A stretch of DNA of 56,975 bases from Elioraea rosea (GTDB lineage: Bacteria > Pseudomonadota > Alphaproteobacteria > Acetobacterales > Acetobacteraceae), in assembly GCF_007644105.1 (NCBI RefSeq), contig NZ_VFAC01000026.1:1-56975 (forward strand). Direction: 5' to 3'. A model generated the notes under the pieces. It ran no database searches and was not told where the DNA came from. It saw only the letters and a list, made by a program, of their open reading frames with translations. This document shows, in pieces, positions 26,301 through 35,807 of the stretch. Position 1 is the first letter of the stretch; every line of letters begins with the position of its first letter. The position numbers and the translations under genes were made by a program.

Positions 26301-29300
26301 CGGTCGCTGACCTGGGGCGGATCACGGCATCGGGTAAGGGTGCCGAGGACGGATGGATTGCCATCGCCGCGTCCTTCACCACGCCCGACCGCGACGGTTC
26401 GGAAACCTGGTCGGCGACGACGACGATCAGTGGCGTCCCGGACGGTGCCCTGCTGTCGCAAGGCACGGAGATCTCGCCGGGCACCTGGGTGGTTTCAACC
26501 GCCACGCTCCGGGCGGGCGGTATCTCGATCCGCCCGCCGCAGGACAGCGACGCCGACATCGCGCTGACCTTCTCCGCCGTGCTGAGCGATGCCGGCAATG
26601 GCAGGAGCAACGCGCGGACGATCACGGCGCAGGGGACGATCAGCGTCACCGCGGTGGCGGATGCGCCTCTCGTCACCGTCGCCAACTCCGCCGGCACGGA
26701 GGATGCGTGGATCCCGCTTGGCGGCCTATCGGCCGCGCTTGCCGACAGGGATGGCTCAGAAGCCCTGACCGTCACGATCACCGGCTTGCCGGCGGGTGCG
26801 CGGCTCTCGCACGGCAGCGAGCAGGGCGGCGCCTGGGTCGTCGCTGGGAGCGACCTTGCAGGACTGTCCGTCCTGCCGCCGCGTGACTTTTCCGGCACGC
26901 TTGACCTGAGCCTGGTGGCCGTCGCCGCCGAAGCGCGCGACGGGTCTTCGGCAGAAGCGCGGGCCAATTTCTCGGTACACGTCGACGCGGTTGCCGACAC
27001 GCCGACGATCCGCGTCGTCGCCGCGGCGGGTGACGAGGATCGCGCCATTCCGCTGTTGCTCTATGGCGTGGCGACCGACACTGACGGGTCCGAGCAGATC
27101 ATGCTGTTCCGCATCGCTGATATTCCTGCCGGTGCGAGCCTCAGCACGCCTTCAGGCGTGCTCATCCCGGAGCCGGACGGAAGCGTTCTCGTTCCGGCGG
27201 CCGCCGTGGCGGGACTCCGCATCACGCCGCCTGCGAACGCGGATGACGACTTCACCCTGCGCGTTTCCAGCATCGCGGCCGAGCCGAACGGCAGCATGGC
27301 CGAGAGCATGCCCGTCGCGCTGCCTGTCCAAGTCCGCGCCGTTGCCGATGCGCCGGTCGATGTCGCCGGCGGCGCTATGGTGGCGGAGGACCAGCCTGTC
27401 CCGCTCGGCATCAGCGGACGCCTCGCCGACGCCGATGGGTCGGAGCTGCTCTCCTTCGTCGTCTCCGGCGTTCCCACCGGCATGAGCCTGACCGCGGGCA
27501 CCTTCGCAGGACCCGGCCGCTGGTCGCTGACTGCGGAGGAGGCGGAAAGCGCCGCGCTCGTGGTGCCACGCGACTACGCGGGCGACCACGCGTTGACGTT
27601 GACTGCCGTCGCGCAGGAGCGGAATGGTGGGTCGATCGCGACACGCACCGTTCCGCTTCCTGTGAGCATCACCGCCGTGGTCGATACCCCTTCGGTTGGC
27701 GGAACCGGTTCGGCCGCGCGCTGGGCGACGGCGCGCGGGGCGGAGGACAGCGTCATCGCCTTGCCGCTCGACCCCGGCCTCGCCGACAGCGACGGCTCCG
27801 AACGCGTGGTCGGCACGATCGTGATCGGGGGCGTTCCCGCCGCCGCCTCGCTCCGTTACGCGGATGGCACAGCCATCGCGGCAGGCGCCGACGGGCTCCA
27901 CGCGATCCCTGCCGAGCGGCTTTCGGATGTACGGGTGATCCCCCCGCGCGACAGTGACGTCGCGTTCGACCTCACCGTCAGCATGACGATCGAGGATACG
28001 GGCGGCGAGCGGCAGACGATCAGCGGCGTGATGACCGTCGATCCGCACGGCGTGGCCGACATGCCTCTCCTCACGGTCGAGGACAGGGCGGCCGCCACGC
28101 ACGGCTCGTCCGATCCCGACGCGGGATGGGTGTCCCTGCCATTATCCGCGGCCGTTGCGGATGTCGACGGGTCGGAGGGCGTCCGGCTCGTGATCGACGG
28201 CGTGCCGCAGGGCTTCCGCCTGTCGGCCGGGCACAGCATGGGCGACGGCACCTGGGTGCTCCAGCCAGGAGAGGGTGCGGGCATCTCCATCCGTCCGCCA
28301 GCAGGTTTCGTGGGCGAGGTCGCTCTCGCCGTCCGTGCCATCGCGACCGAGCGGGAAGGCGACACCGCGACAGCAACGGCAACGCTTCGCCTCAGTATCG
28401 CTGGCGGCGGCTCCGGCGGCGGCGAGACTGGCGGCGGAGAGGCCGGGGGCGGCGACCCCAGCGGCGGTGGATCATCGGGGGTGGGGGGCGGCGCCGCGGA
28501 GCCCCAGGCGCCCGTACTCATCGCGACGCTCGCCGATGGCAACGAGGACCGGCCGCTCGCACTCTCGATCACTTCCGCGCATGGCGGCGGCGGCACCGGC
28601 GACGTCACACTCAGTTATGTCGTGAGCGACCTTCCACCAGGGGCGTCACTGACGGCTGGGTTCCGCGATCCGGCTACCGGCCGCTGGCTTCTGACCGAGG
28701 CCGACCTTCCCGGGCTTGCCGTGCTTCCGCCGCGCGACCTGTCCGGCCCCGTCTCCCTCACCGTCCGCGCTGTCGCGACCGATGCGCTCGGCGCCTCCAC
28801 CAGCAGCATGGGGATGCCGCAGGCGGTGCTGGAAGCCGTCGCCGACGCGCCAGCGATTGGGGCTTTGCCTGGCGCTGGCACGGAAGACCAGCCGGTCGCA
28901 CTGAACCTTTCCGTAACGCCGGGCGATCGCGACGGGTCGGAGACGTTGCTGTCCGTCACGATCGCTGACGTCCCGCCGGGCGCACGGCTCGTTGGCGATG
29001 GCATCACCGACAACGGCGACGGAACGTTTTCGGTCGACCCCGCTGACCTCGCGTCACTGTGCGTGTTGCCACCCGCCCATGCCCATGGGACCTATGGGCT
29101 CACCGTGTCGGCGGTGGTGGCCGAGGTCAGCAACGGCGACCACCGCACGGTGACGCGAACCGTTTCCTTCAGCGTCGCGCCTGTGCCGGATGCGCCGCTT
29201 CTTGCGGTCGCCGCCGCTTCGGGCAGCGAGGACGACGCCATACCGCTTTCAATCGGCGCCGCGCTTGCCGACACGGACGGGTCGGAAAGCCTTTCCATCG

Positions 29301-31342
29301 TCATTTCCGGCATGCCCTCCGGCGCACGGCTTTCGGCCGGCGTCAACAACGGCGACGGAAGCTGGACGCTGCGCCCGGACGAGCTTGCCGGCCTCTCCCT
29401 GACCCCGCCGGGCGATTTCGGGGGGACGATCTCCGCAACGGTGACAGCCTTTTCCGTCGAGCGCAGCACCGGCGCGGTCGCGGCCAGCACGGCCCCGCTC
29501 GAGATTGCCGTTGGCGCCGTCTCGGATGGCGCGATCGTTGATGCGACGCCGACCGCCCGTGGCGCCGAGGACACGACGATCCCGATCTCCATCACCGCGA
29601 CGCTGCGCGATCGCGACGGCTCGGAGACGCTGACCGTGACGGCGACCGGCGTGCCCGAGGGCGCGACCTTCAGTGCCGGCCAGCGCAACGATGATGGAAG
29701 CTGGAGCTTCGCAGCCTCGGACCTTCCCGGGCTTGCCTTCACCCCGCCTCCGCATGCCGCCGGCGACTTCCCGCTCCGCTTCACCATCACCAGCACGGAA
29801 GCCGGCGGAGACTCCCGCAGCGTGACGGCGGACGTCACCGTGACCGTCACGCCTGTGGTCGACGGCGCGACGATCGCGGCCGCGCCCGCCTCCGGTGCGG
29901 AGGGGGAGATCGTGCCGCTTGCGCTTGCCGTGCCGCTCATCGATCCAGACGGCTCGGAGGAGATCCTCGGCATCACCGTCTCCGGCCTGCCACCCGGAGC
30001 GCGCCTGACGGCCGGGAGCCTGCAGCCGGGCGGAAGCTGGCTGCTGTCCCCGGCCGATCTCGCGGGCCTTGGCCTCATTCCGGCCCCGGGATGGTCCGGC
30101 AACACGACCCTGTCCGTCGCTGCCGAGGTGCGCGAGATCGACACCGATGAGCGCGCCACGGCGACGGCATCGGTCATGCTTGCCGTCGAAGCAGTGGCGA
30201 CGGCGCCGATCCTGTCCGTCACGGCTGCGACCGGCGTCGAGGATGGTACGGTTCCCCTCGGCATCAGCTTGCGCCTCGCAGACACCGACGGTTCGGAGGT
30301 GCTGACCGGCATCGTTGTCGCCGGCCTTGCTCCCGGCGCGCGGCTTTCGGCCGGCACGGAGCGGGAGGACGGATCCTGGCTGCTTGCGCCGGCCGAGCTT
30401 GCAGGACTGCATCTCATCCCGGCGACGGACTGGTTCGGCAGCATGACGCTCACGGTTACCGCCGGGTCCCGCGAGCTCGGCGATGGCGACAGCGCGGCGA
30501 CGATCGCGAGCCTTCCGGTGACCATCGCGCCGATCGCCGAAGCGCCGGCGCTCGCGATCGCCTCCGGCAGCCCTGCCGAGGCGGCCGCGGGAGAGGCCGC
30601 GCTCGTTTCCTCTGCCGCCATCGCCGAGCCGGACGGTGAGGCGATCATCGGTGCGGTGGTGATGCTCGGTGCCGGTCGCCACGCTGGAGACCGGATCGTT
30701 CTCGACGGCCTGGCGCTGGTGCCGGATGGCGAGGACGTGCTCGTCGGTGACACTGGCATCCGGATGGTCGGCGGTGGGTTCGATGCCGAGGCGGGAACGC
30801 TCCGGCTCGCCGGCGCGGCGGCACCGGAGGTGTATGCCGATCTCATCGAGCGGCTGACGCTCATCGACGCAGACGGCGGCGCGCTCGAGACGGGGCCGCG
30901 CAGCCTCTCGATCACCCTGACCGATGCCGGCGGCGACAGCACCACGGAACGGCTCTCCGTTCTCATCGGCGACGAGGTGATCGAAAGCGAGGGCGGGGTT
31001 GCCGAGGGCGGGGCCGGGGATGACGTGATCGTCGGCAGTGCCGCCGACGAGACATTGCGCGGCGGCGCGGGCAACGACCTGTTCCTCATCGAGCAGGGCG
31101 GCGGGGCCGACGTCATCGAGGGAGGCGAGGGGTTCGACACGGTGATGCTCGGCGATGCTGCCGGCCCACCCTCGGCCGGGCCGCCTCCTGCCGGGGGCTG
31201 GACGATCATCCTCGAGGAGGCAGGAGTGAGCTGGACCGGAGGGGAAGGAACGCTCGACTTCAGCGAGCCCGCCTCGGGCAGGATCGTGTTCGGAGACGGC
31301 GCGCAGATCGACTTCACCCAGATCGAACGCATCACGTGGTGA
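23375..31342 (+). CDS. Giant repetitive type I-secreted adhesin
   Basis: 2655 aa. Residues 1-190 are an Ala/Thr/Pro/Glu-rich leader with no Sec signal. About 19 tandem cadherin/Ig-like repeats of roughly 95-120 residues follow (about 190-2385), each with 'ED..IPL', 'D.DGSE', 'GLPAGARLSAG' and '..PP..F.G' landmarks; the DGSE acidic clusters suggest Ca2+ binding. A Gly-rich linker (near residues 1674-1708) splits the array into 13 and 6 repeats. After a different C-terminal domain (about 2385-2540) there is a short RTX-type segment (GGAGDDVIVG, LRGGAGNDLFL, about 2545-2590), and the chain ends FTQIERITW, a typical T1SS signal position. ATG 23375 follows GAGGAG. It lies directly behind the exporter genes, which presumably secrete it. 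No LapA-like retention module is evident. Confidence 0.93.
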   Translation: MAQNDPAERDALEAGASLVDEVALRALRAAVRPGLPDAAVAAPVVVGFVSADRSAAASTIGGALPQEATAPPAQHGATTPHDAPVPSREGIDEQARSDTTATPPRTSGAAPMTTGATAMPEAAGRRTESASLTPASAERVSLPGESATAIPAARSAGEESAASEDEAADETGDEDRPSPVADPPRLEAAGVVTDEDTAVGLPITAAIDDRDGLGGEVLAVYVEGLPPGATLSAGRAIGDGAWMLTPAELEGLTLTPGRDWSGEVMLEIRAVSRTDDGVEAVTTRSVPLRVDAVADAPDVAALATGREDSAIALGTRAVAVDLDGSEQITSVILLGVPEGARLSSGTRLDDGSWSIVPEDLAALTLTPPEHFSGTIALRLIATAAEPNGSTATSAHDFTVTVSAVGDAPEATAADTAGAEDGWIALAGLSAALVDRDGSETLSVRIEGLPAGARLSHGVANGAGWVVAATELSLLSLLPPRDFAGTIALTLVAAATEGANSDTAMTTVPFAVTVVPVVDAATLSASAAGLEDRWIAIDARFGDFTDGSERWAETVLVSGVPDGALLNAGEALGGGAWRVPTASLQDGTLAILPPVDSDTDIPLDLTATVIDSEGGLEARREVTASLTVAVEAVADAPLLSASDASGAEDSWIPLQGLAASLTDTDGSETLAVTVAGVPAGGALSAGAANADGTWTVPASDLPTLRFRPPAHASGSYALMVTAIATEADPAAAPASRHAGFTVTVDPVADAATLTIAGAGSEDQRIPLTASFATPDADGSETYGATTTISGLPAGATLSHGAMLSPGVWTVATDDLLGGAISVRPPEDSDADLVLSFATSVIDRSGVAVDERPVTTTATIVVRAVADTPMVQAADAAGHEDGWIRLAGLGGALADTDGSETLSFRLSGLRPGARLSAGTQHGDGSWSLTAVQLAGVSFLPPPHRAGTYTVTLTAIATEANDGAAPAQQSTTFTISVDPVADLGRITASGKGAEDGWIAIAASFTTPDRDGSETWSATTTISGVPDGALLSQGTEISPGTWVVSTATLRAGGISIRPPQDSDADIALTFSAVLSDAGNGRSNARTITAQGTISVTAVADAPLVTVANSAGTEDAWIPLGGLSAALADRDGSEALTVTITGLPAGARLSHGSEQGGAWVVAGSDLAGLSVLPPRDFSGTLDLSLVAVAAEARDGSSAEARANFSVHVDAVADTPTIRVVAAAGDEDRAIPLLLYGVATDTDGSEQIMLFRIADIPAGASLSTPSGVLIPEPDGSVLVPAAAVAGLRITPPANADDDFTLRVSSIAAEPNGSMAESMPVALPVQVRAVADAPVDVAGGAMVAEDQPVPLGISGRLADADGSELLSFVVSGVPTGMSLTAGTFAGPGRWSLTAEEAESAALVVPRDYAGDHALTLTAVAQERNGGSIATRTVPLPVSITAVVDTPSVGGTGSAARWATARGAEDSVIALPLDPGLADSDGSERVVGTIVIGGVPAAASLRYADGTAIAAGADGLHAIPAERLSDVRVIPPRDSDVAFDLTVSMTIEDTGGERQTISGVMTVDPHGVADMPLLTVEDRAAATHGSSDPDAGWVSLPLSAAVADVDGSEGVRLVIDGVPQGFRLSAGHSMGDGTWVLQPGEGAGISIRPPAGFVGEVALAVRAIATEREGDTATATATLRLSIAGGGSGGGETGGGEAGGGDPSGGGSSGVGGGAAEPQAPVLIATLADGNEDRPLALSITSAHGGGGTGDVTLSYVVSDLPPGASLTAGFRDPATGRWLLTEADLPGLAVLPPRDLSGPVSLTVRAVATDALGASTSSMGMPQAVLEAVADAPAIGALPGAGTEDQPVALNLSVTPGDRDGSETLLSVTIADVPPGARLVGDGITDNGDGTFSVDPADLASLCVLPPAHAHGTYGLTVSAVVAEVSNGDHRTVTRTVSFSVAPVPDAPLLAVAAASGSEDDAIPLSIGAALADTDGSESLSIVISGMPSGARLSAGVNNGDGSWTLRPDELAGLSLTPPGDFGGTISATVTAFSVERSTGAVAASTAPLEIAVGAVSDGAIVDATPTARGAEDTTIPISITATLRDRDGSETLTVTATGVPEGATFSAGQRNDDGSWSFAASDLPGLAFTPPPHAAGDFPLRFTITSTEAGGDSRSVTADVTVTVTPVVDGATIAAAPASGAEGEIVPLALAVPLIDPDGSEEILGITVSGLPPGARLTAGSLQPGGSWLLSPADLAGLGLIPAPGWSGNTTLSVAAEVREIDTDERATATASVMLAVEAVATAPILSVTAATGVEDGTVPLGISLRLADTDGSEVLTGIVVAGLAPGARLSAGTEREDGSWLLAPAELAGLHLIPATDWFGSMTLTVTAGSRELGDGDSAATIASLPVTIAPIAEAPALAIASGSPAEAAAGEAALVSSAAIAEPDGEAIIGAVVMLGAGRHAGDRIVLDGLALVPDGEDVLVGDTGIRMVGGGFDAEAGTLRLAGAAAPEVYADLIERLTLIDADGGALETGPRSLSITLTDAGGDSTTERLSVLIGDEVIESEGGVAEGGAGDDVIVGSAADETLRGGAGNDLFLIEQGGGADVIEGGEGFDTVMLGDAAGPPSAGPPPAGGWTIILEEAGVSWTGGEGTLDFSEPASGRIVFGDGAQIDFTQIERITW
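23940..30530 (+). repeat. Array of ~19 diverged extracellular-repeat units in adhesin
   Basis: In-frame coding repeats of about 290-360 bp. Units starting near 24600, 25273, 25977 and 26674 (type A, 'W(I)PLxGLxAxLxDxDGSE') alternate with units near 24926, 25620 and 26316 (type B, 'TxxISGVPDGALLS...DSDADI'), giving a higher-order period of about 670-705 bp. Units after the Gly-rich linker are all type-A-like. Confidence 0.75.
28394..28500 (+). repeat. Glycine-rich linker within adhesin
   Basis: Low-complexity GGC/GGT-rich stretch encoding Gly-rich sequence (GGGSGGGETGGGEAGGG and on), separating 13 N-terminal from 6 C-terminal repeats. Probably a flexible hinge; nucleotide slippage here could vary its length. 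Confidence 0.8.
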
Positions 31343-31430
31343 GACGGCCCAGTCGGGCGACGGGCTGACAGGACAGGCTTGCTGCCGTAGCTTTCCGGCC
31401 CAGGTAAGCGAAAACAGCGCGGAGCCGGAT

Positions 31431-33782
31431 ATGCCTGACACACAGGTCCTCGACCCGACCATGCTCAAGTTCGGCATCGGGCAGCCGGTGCCTCGGAACG
31501 AGGACCCCGTCCTGCTGCGCGGCGAGGGGCAGTACACCGACGACCTCTCGCTGCCCGGCCAGGTGTGGTGCGTGATGGTGCGGAGCCCCTACGCGCATGG
31601 GGTGATCCGGGGCATCGATGCCGAGGCGGCGAAGTCCATGCCCGGCGTGCTCGGTGTGTTCACGGCAGCCGACCTCGGCGAATACGGCACGATGCGCTGC
31701 GTCCTGCCGCTGAAGAACGCCGATGGCACGCCGCTGCGCAACATCGAACGCGCGGCGCTTGCGTCGGACAAGGTCCGCTTCGTGGGCGACCCCGTCGCCT
31801 TCGTGGTGGCCGAGAGCAAGGTGGCGGCGCGCGATGCCGCTGAGGCGGTGATCCTCGACATCGACCCGCTTCCCGCCGTCACGGACGCCTCCGCCGCGGC
31901 CGAGCCTGGCGCGCCACAACTCTATGACGACATCCCGAACAACGTGGTTCTGGACTTTGCCTATGGCGACCAAGCGAAGGTCGACGAGGCCTTCGCTCGC
32001 GCCGCCCATGTCACGACGCTGTCAATCCGAAACAACCGCGTCGTCGTCTGCGCGATGGAGCCGCGGAGCGCGATCGGCGAGTTCGACGCGGCGTCGGGCC
32101 GGTTCACGCTCCGTGTCGGCAGCCAGGGCGTGTTCGGCCTGCGCGGCCAGCTCGCCAACGACATCCTCAAGCTTCCGGTCGACAAGGTGCGGGTCCTCAC
32201 CGGCAATGTCGGCGGCTCCTTCGGCATGAAGGCCTCCGTCTACCCCGAGTATGTGTGCCTGCTGCATGCCGCGAAGCTGCTCGGCCGCCCGGTGAAGTGG
32301 ACCGATGACCGCTCGGGAAGCTTCCTGTCCGACCAGCATGGGCGTGACCATGAGGTGAAGGCTGAGCTCGCCCTCGACGTGGAGGGGAAGTTCCTTGCCG
32401 TCCGGCTCACCTCCTATGCGAACATGGGCGCCTATCTCGGCACGGTCGCGCCGCTGATGGGCACGGGCAACTTCGTCAAGAACGTACAGTCGAACTACGC
32501 CACGCCGCTCATCGGCGTTCGCACCACCTGCGCGGTCACGAACACCACGCCCGTCTCTGCCTATCGCGGTGCCGGGCGGCCGGAAGGCAACTACTTCATG
32601 GAGCGGCTGATCGAGGCTGCGGCGAAGGAGACCGGGCGCGACGCGGTGGCGCTGCGCAGGCTGAACCACATCCGCCCCGACGCCATGCCGTTCCAGGCCG
32701 CCTCCGGCTCGGCCTATGACAGCGGCGAGTTCTCCGCCCTCCTCGAGCGCGCGCTCGCCGCCGCCGACTGGGACGGGTTCGGCGCGCGCAAGGCAGAGAG
32801 TGCCACGCGCGGCAAGCTGCGCGGCCGCGGCATCGGCAACTATCTCGAGGTGACGGCGCCCCCGGCGAAGGAGCAGGGCGGGCTTCGCTTCGAGAAGGAC
32901 GGAAGCGTGACGATCATCACCGGCACGCTCGACTACGGGCAGGGCCACTGGACGCCGTTCGCCCAGGTGCTGCACCAGAAGCTCGGCGTTCCCTTCGAGA
33001 AGATCCGGCTCGTGCAGGGCGACAGCGACGAGCTCGTCGCCGGTGGCGGAACGGGCGGCTCGAAGTCGATCATGGCCTCGGGCGCGGCGATCCTCGAAGC
33101 GTCCGACCAGGTCATCGAGAAGGGCACGCAGGCGGCAGCCCATGCCCTCGAGGCAGCGGTCGCCGACATCGCCTTCGAGCGTGGGCGGTTCTCCATCGTC
33201 GGCACCGACCGAGGCATGGACATCATGGAGCTCGCCGCCTGGCTGCGCGCCGCGAAGCAGCTTCCGCCCGGCGTTCCGGCGAGCCTCGACGTGCGGCACG
33301 TGTTCGACCAGGCGCCCTCGGCCTTCCCGAACGGCTGCCATATCGCAGAGGTTGAGATCGACCCCGATACCGGCGTGACGCAGGTGGTGCGCTACGTCGC
33401 GGTGAACGATTTCGGCACGGTGGTGAACCCGATGCTGGTGGCCGGCCAGGCGCATGGCGGCATCGTCCAGGGCATCGGCCAGGCGCTCTACGAGAGCACC
33501 GTCTACGACGAGAACGGCCAGCTCGTGTCGGGCTCGTTCACCGACTATGCCCTGCCGCGGGCGGACGACGTGTGCGCCTTCGCGACCGAGAGCCGCCCCG
33601 TTCCGGCGCGGACCAATCCGCTCGGCGCGAAGGGCTGCGGCGAGGCGGGATGCGCGGGCAGCCTGCCTGCGGTGATGAATGCCGTGGTCGATGCGCTTTC
33701 GGAGTACGGCATAAGCCACATCGACATGCCTGCGACGCCCGAGCGCGTGTGGCGGGCGATCAAGGCGGCGAAGGCGGCCTGA
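31431..33782 (+). CDS. Molybdenum hydroxylase large subunit (xanthine dehydrogenase family)
   Basis: 783 aa molybdopterin-cytosine-dinucleotide-binding subunit. An N-terminal 'a/b hammerhead' domain (about 20-140) precedes the Mo-binding domain; catalytic Glu738 lies in [13 protein letters not shown]. The active-site loop reads [16 protein letters not shown], without the Cys of true CO dehydrogenase (AYRCSFR), so it likely hydroxylates an aldehyde or N-heterocycle. The FAD and [2Fe-2S] subunits usually encoded next to it are absent on both sides. It converges with the FAD oxidoreductase gene 3 bp away. ATG 31431 follows GCGGAG. Confidence 0.93.
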   Translation: MPDTQVLDPTMLKFGIGQPVPRNEDPVLLRGEGQYTDDLSLPGQVWCVMVRSPYAHGVIRGIDAEAAKSMPGVLGVFTAADLGEYGTMRCVLPLKNADGTPLRNIERAALASDKVRFVGDPVAFVVAESKVAARDAAEAVILDIDPLPAVTDASAAAEPGAPQLYDDIPNNVVLDFAYGDQAKVDEAFARAAHVTTLSIRNNRVVVCAMEPRSAIGEFDAASGRFTLRVGSQGVFGLRGQLANDILKLPVDKVRVLTGNVGGSFGMKASVYPEYVCLLHAAKLLGRPVKWTDDRSGSFLSDQHGRDHEVKAELALDVEGKFLAVRLTSYANMGAYLGTVAPLMGTGNFVKNVQSNYATPLIGVRTTCAVTNTTPVSAYRGAGRPEGNYFMERLIEAAAKETGRDAVALRRLNHIRPDAMPFQAASGSAYDSGEFSALLERALAAADWDGFGARKAESATRGKLRGRGIGNYLEVTAPPAKEQGGLRFEKDGSVTIITGTLDYGQGHWTPFAQVLHQKLGVPFEKIRLVQGDSDELVAGGGTGGSKSIMASGAAILEASDQVIEKGTQAAAHALEAAVADIAFERGRFSIVGTDRGMDIMELAAWLRAAKQLPPGVPASLDVRHVFDQAPSAFPNGCHIAEVEIDPDTGVTQVVRYVAVNDFGTVVNPMLVAGQAHGGIVQGIGQALYESTVYDENGQLVSGSFTDYALPRADDVCAFATESRPVPARTNPLGAKGCGEAGCAGSLPAVMNAVVDALSEYGISHIDMPATPERVWRAIKAAKAA

Positions 33783-33785
33783 GGA

Positions 33786-35072
33786 TCAGTCGCGCGCGTC
33801 GCGCCAGCGGCGTTCGATGATCGCCGCCGGCGCGATGCGCCTGGCGAACTCGTAGGCCGGGATGGGCCGAACGGGCGAGAGCGGCAGGGGAATGTCCGAC
33901 CAGGACGTTCCCGTCGCCTGCCGCCCGAGCTCGCGGCCGATCGCGGTCGCAAGCGCGACGCCGCGCCCGTTGCAACCGTTCCAGCCGGTGACACCGGGCG
34001 CGAGCTCGTGCACATGCGGCGCCTTGTCTGCCGTCATGCCGATATAGCCCCACCACACATAGTCGAAGCGCGGCACGCCGAGCTGCGGGTACACGGCCGC
34101 GACACGCGCGCCAATCCGCTCGCGGATCCGCTTCTCCCAGTCATGCCCAAGCGCCAGCGCGCCGCCTGTGATGAGCCTTCCGGACGCGTCGTAGCGGAAG
34201 AAGTAGAGATCGCCGCGCGTATCGGAGAGCGCCTGCTTACCGGGAAGGATCGTTTTCGCAATGTTGTCGGTGAGCGGCGCCGTCGCCATCTGGTAGGAGC
34301 GGACGGGGATCACCTCCCGCCGGAAGCCCGGCCAGAGATCGGTCGAATACGCGTTGGTGGCGATGATCACGCGCTCTGCCCGAACGGCGCCGCCTTGCGT
34401 CCTCACCTCCCACCGGTCGCCGCTGCGGGAGATCGCCTCGGCAGGCGTCGCCGTATGGATCGTGACGCCGGCGGCGATCGCCGCTCGCGCGAGACCACGT
34501 GCATAGCCGAGCGGGTTGATCGTCCCGCCCGAGCTGTTGGTCCAGCCGCCGAACCAGTGATCGGTTCCGGTGAGCGTCTCCATCGCGGCACGGTCGAGCA
34601 GCGCGACCGGCGCGCCTCGCTTGCTCCAGGCCTCGACGCGCTTGGCGGCCATCTTCATCCGGCTCTCGCGATGGGCGGGCTGGATCCAGCCGCTCTGCGA
34701 GGCCTCGGCCTCTATGCCGTGGCGGCGGATGAGGTCGAACACGAGCGATGCGCTGTCGCGGATCAGGCCCACGAACTCCTCGCCCTTCGCCCCGCCCGAG
34801 GCGGAGATCTCGTCGGGGTCCATGCGCGAGAGCGTGGGGATGACCTGGCCGTTGTTTCGGCCCGAGGCGCCCCAGCCGATCGAGGCCGCCTCGATGAGCA
34901 CCACCTTTGCGCCTGCCTCGGCCGCAGCGAGCGCGGCGTTGAGGCCGGTATAGCCACCGCCGATCACGCAGACATCGGCCGTCACGGTGCCCGCAAGCGC
35001 CGGCGTGTCGGGCGGGGGAGGGGCGGTCGCCGCCCAGAGGCTCGGCGGCATCTCGTCGCGCTTGTCGGTCAT
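33786..35072 (-). CDS. FAD-dependent amine oxidoreductase (PuuB/DAO family)
   Basis: 428 aa. The FAD site is [32 protein letters not shown] follows, as in gamma-glutamylputrescine oxidase and related DAO enzymes; the C-terminal part has [18 protein letters not shown] and [15 protein letters not shown]. It oxidises a primary or secondary amine or amino acid. Last gene of the 12-gene minus-strand run and 21 bp downstream of livF, so it probably acts on the imported compound or its product. ATG 35072 lacks a strong ribosome site. Confidence 0.88.
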   Translation of the reverse strand: MTDKRDEMPPSLWAATAPPPPDTPALAGTVTADVCVIGGGYTGLNAALAAAEAGAKVVLIEAASIGWGASGRNNGQVIPTLSRMDPDEISASGGAKGEEFVGLIRDSASLVFDLIRRHGIEAEASQSGWIQPAHRESRMKMAAKRVEAWSKRGAPVALLDRAAMETLTGTDHWFGGWTNSSGGTINPLGYARGLARAAIAAGVTIHTATPAEAISRSGDRWEVRTQGGAVRAERVIIATNAYSTDLWPGFRREVIPVRSYQMATAPLTDNIAKTILPGKQALSDTRGDLYFFRYDASGRLITGGALALGHDWEKRIRERIGARVAAVYPQLGVPRFDYVWWGYIGMTADKAPHVHELAPGVTGWNGCNGRGVALATAIGRELGRQATGTSWSDIPLPLSPVRPIPAYEFARRIAPAAIIERRWRDARD

Positions 35073-35093
35073 TCCGCGACCGGCTCCTTCCTG

Positions 35094-35807
35094 TCAGGCG
35101 TGGGCGTGCCCGCCGAGATACGCCGCCTTGACCCGCTCGTCCTCGGCGAGCTCTCGCGCAGGGCCTTCGAGCACGATGCGCCCGCCATCCATCACGTAGG
35201 CATGGTCGGCCACGCGAAGGGCTGCGCGCGCGTTCTGCTCGACGAGCAGCACGGGCGTGCCGTCGGCCCGGATGGTGGCGACGAGGTCGAAGATCTGTTT
35301 CACGAGCTTCGGCGCGAGGCCGAGCGAGGGCTCGTCCATCAGCAGGAGCTTCGGCCGCGCCATCATCGCGCGGCCGACGCAGAGCATCTGCTGCTCGCCC
35401 CCCGAGAGAGATCCGGCACGCTGGCGGTAGCGTTCCCGCAGGATGGGGAAGAGCGTGAGGATGCGTTCGAGCAGCGCCTGGTCCGCCTCCCCGATCGCGC
35501 CGAGGCGCAGGTTCTCGGCAACGGTCATCGCGCCGAAGATCTGCCGCCCCTCCGGCGCCTGGGCGAGGCCGCGGCGAACGATGGCGTGGCTCGGCAGCGC
35601 CGTGATGTCCTCGCCGAGAAGGCGGATCGTTCCCGATGTCGCGCGATAGACGCCCGAGAGCGCGCGCATGAGCGTCGTCTTGCCGACGCCGTTCGAGCCG
35701 AGGACGGTGACGATGCCACCGGCGGGAACGTCGAGCGAGATGCCGTGCAGGATGGTCTGCGCGCCCATGCGCACCGCGAGGTCCCGCACCTCGAGGACCG
35801 CGCTCAC
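35094..35807 (-). CDS. livF: Branched-chain-type ABC transporter ATPase LivF
   Basis: 237 aa. Walker A GSNGVGKTT, Q-loop AQAPEGRQIF, signature SLSGGEQQML, Walker B LLLMDEPSLGLAP and switch LLVEQNARAAL are all intact and typical of LivF. It energises the importer with LivG. GTG 35807 overlaps the livG stop (GTGA), so coupled translation is likely. Confidence 0.95.
   Translation of the reverse strand: MSAVLEVRDLAVRMGAQTILHGISLDVPAGGIVTVLGSNGVGKTTLMRALSGVYRATSGTIRLLGEDITALPSHAIVRRGLAQAPEGRQIFGAMTVAENLRLGAIGEADQALLERILTLFPILRERYRQRAGSLSGGEQQMLCVGRAMMARPKLLLMDEPSLGLAPKLVKQIFDLVATIRADGTPVLLVEQNARAALRVADHAYVMDGGRIVLEGPARELAEDERVKAAYLGGHAHA

Noticed and set aside
28394-28500. Gly-rich stretch considered as a frameshift or assembly artefact
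   Set aside because: The frame stays open and repeats on both sides remain in register; such linkers are usual in large adhesins.
29092-31537. Two long antisense frames (over 750 codons) opposite the adhesin
   Set aside because: They mirror the repeat array; Ser/Pro- or Arg/Asp-rich, no recognisable domain or ribosome site.
31431-33782. CO dehydrogenase large subunit (CoxL)
   Set aside because: The active-site loop AYRGAGRPE lacks the CoxL Cys (AYRCSFR), so a general aldehyde/heterocycle hydroxylase is more likely.
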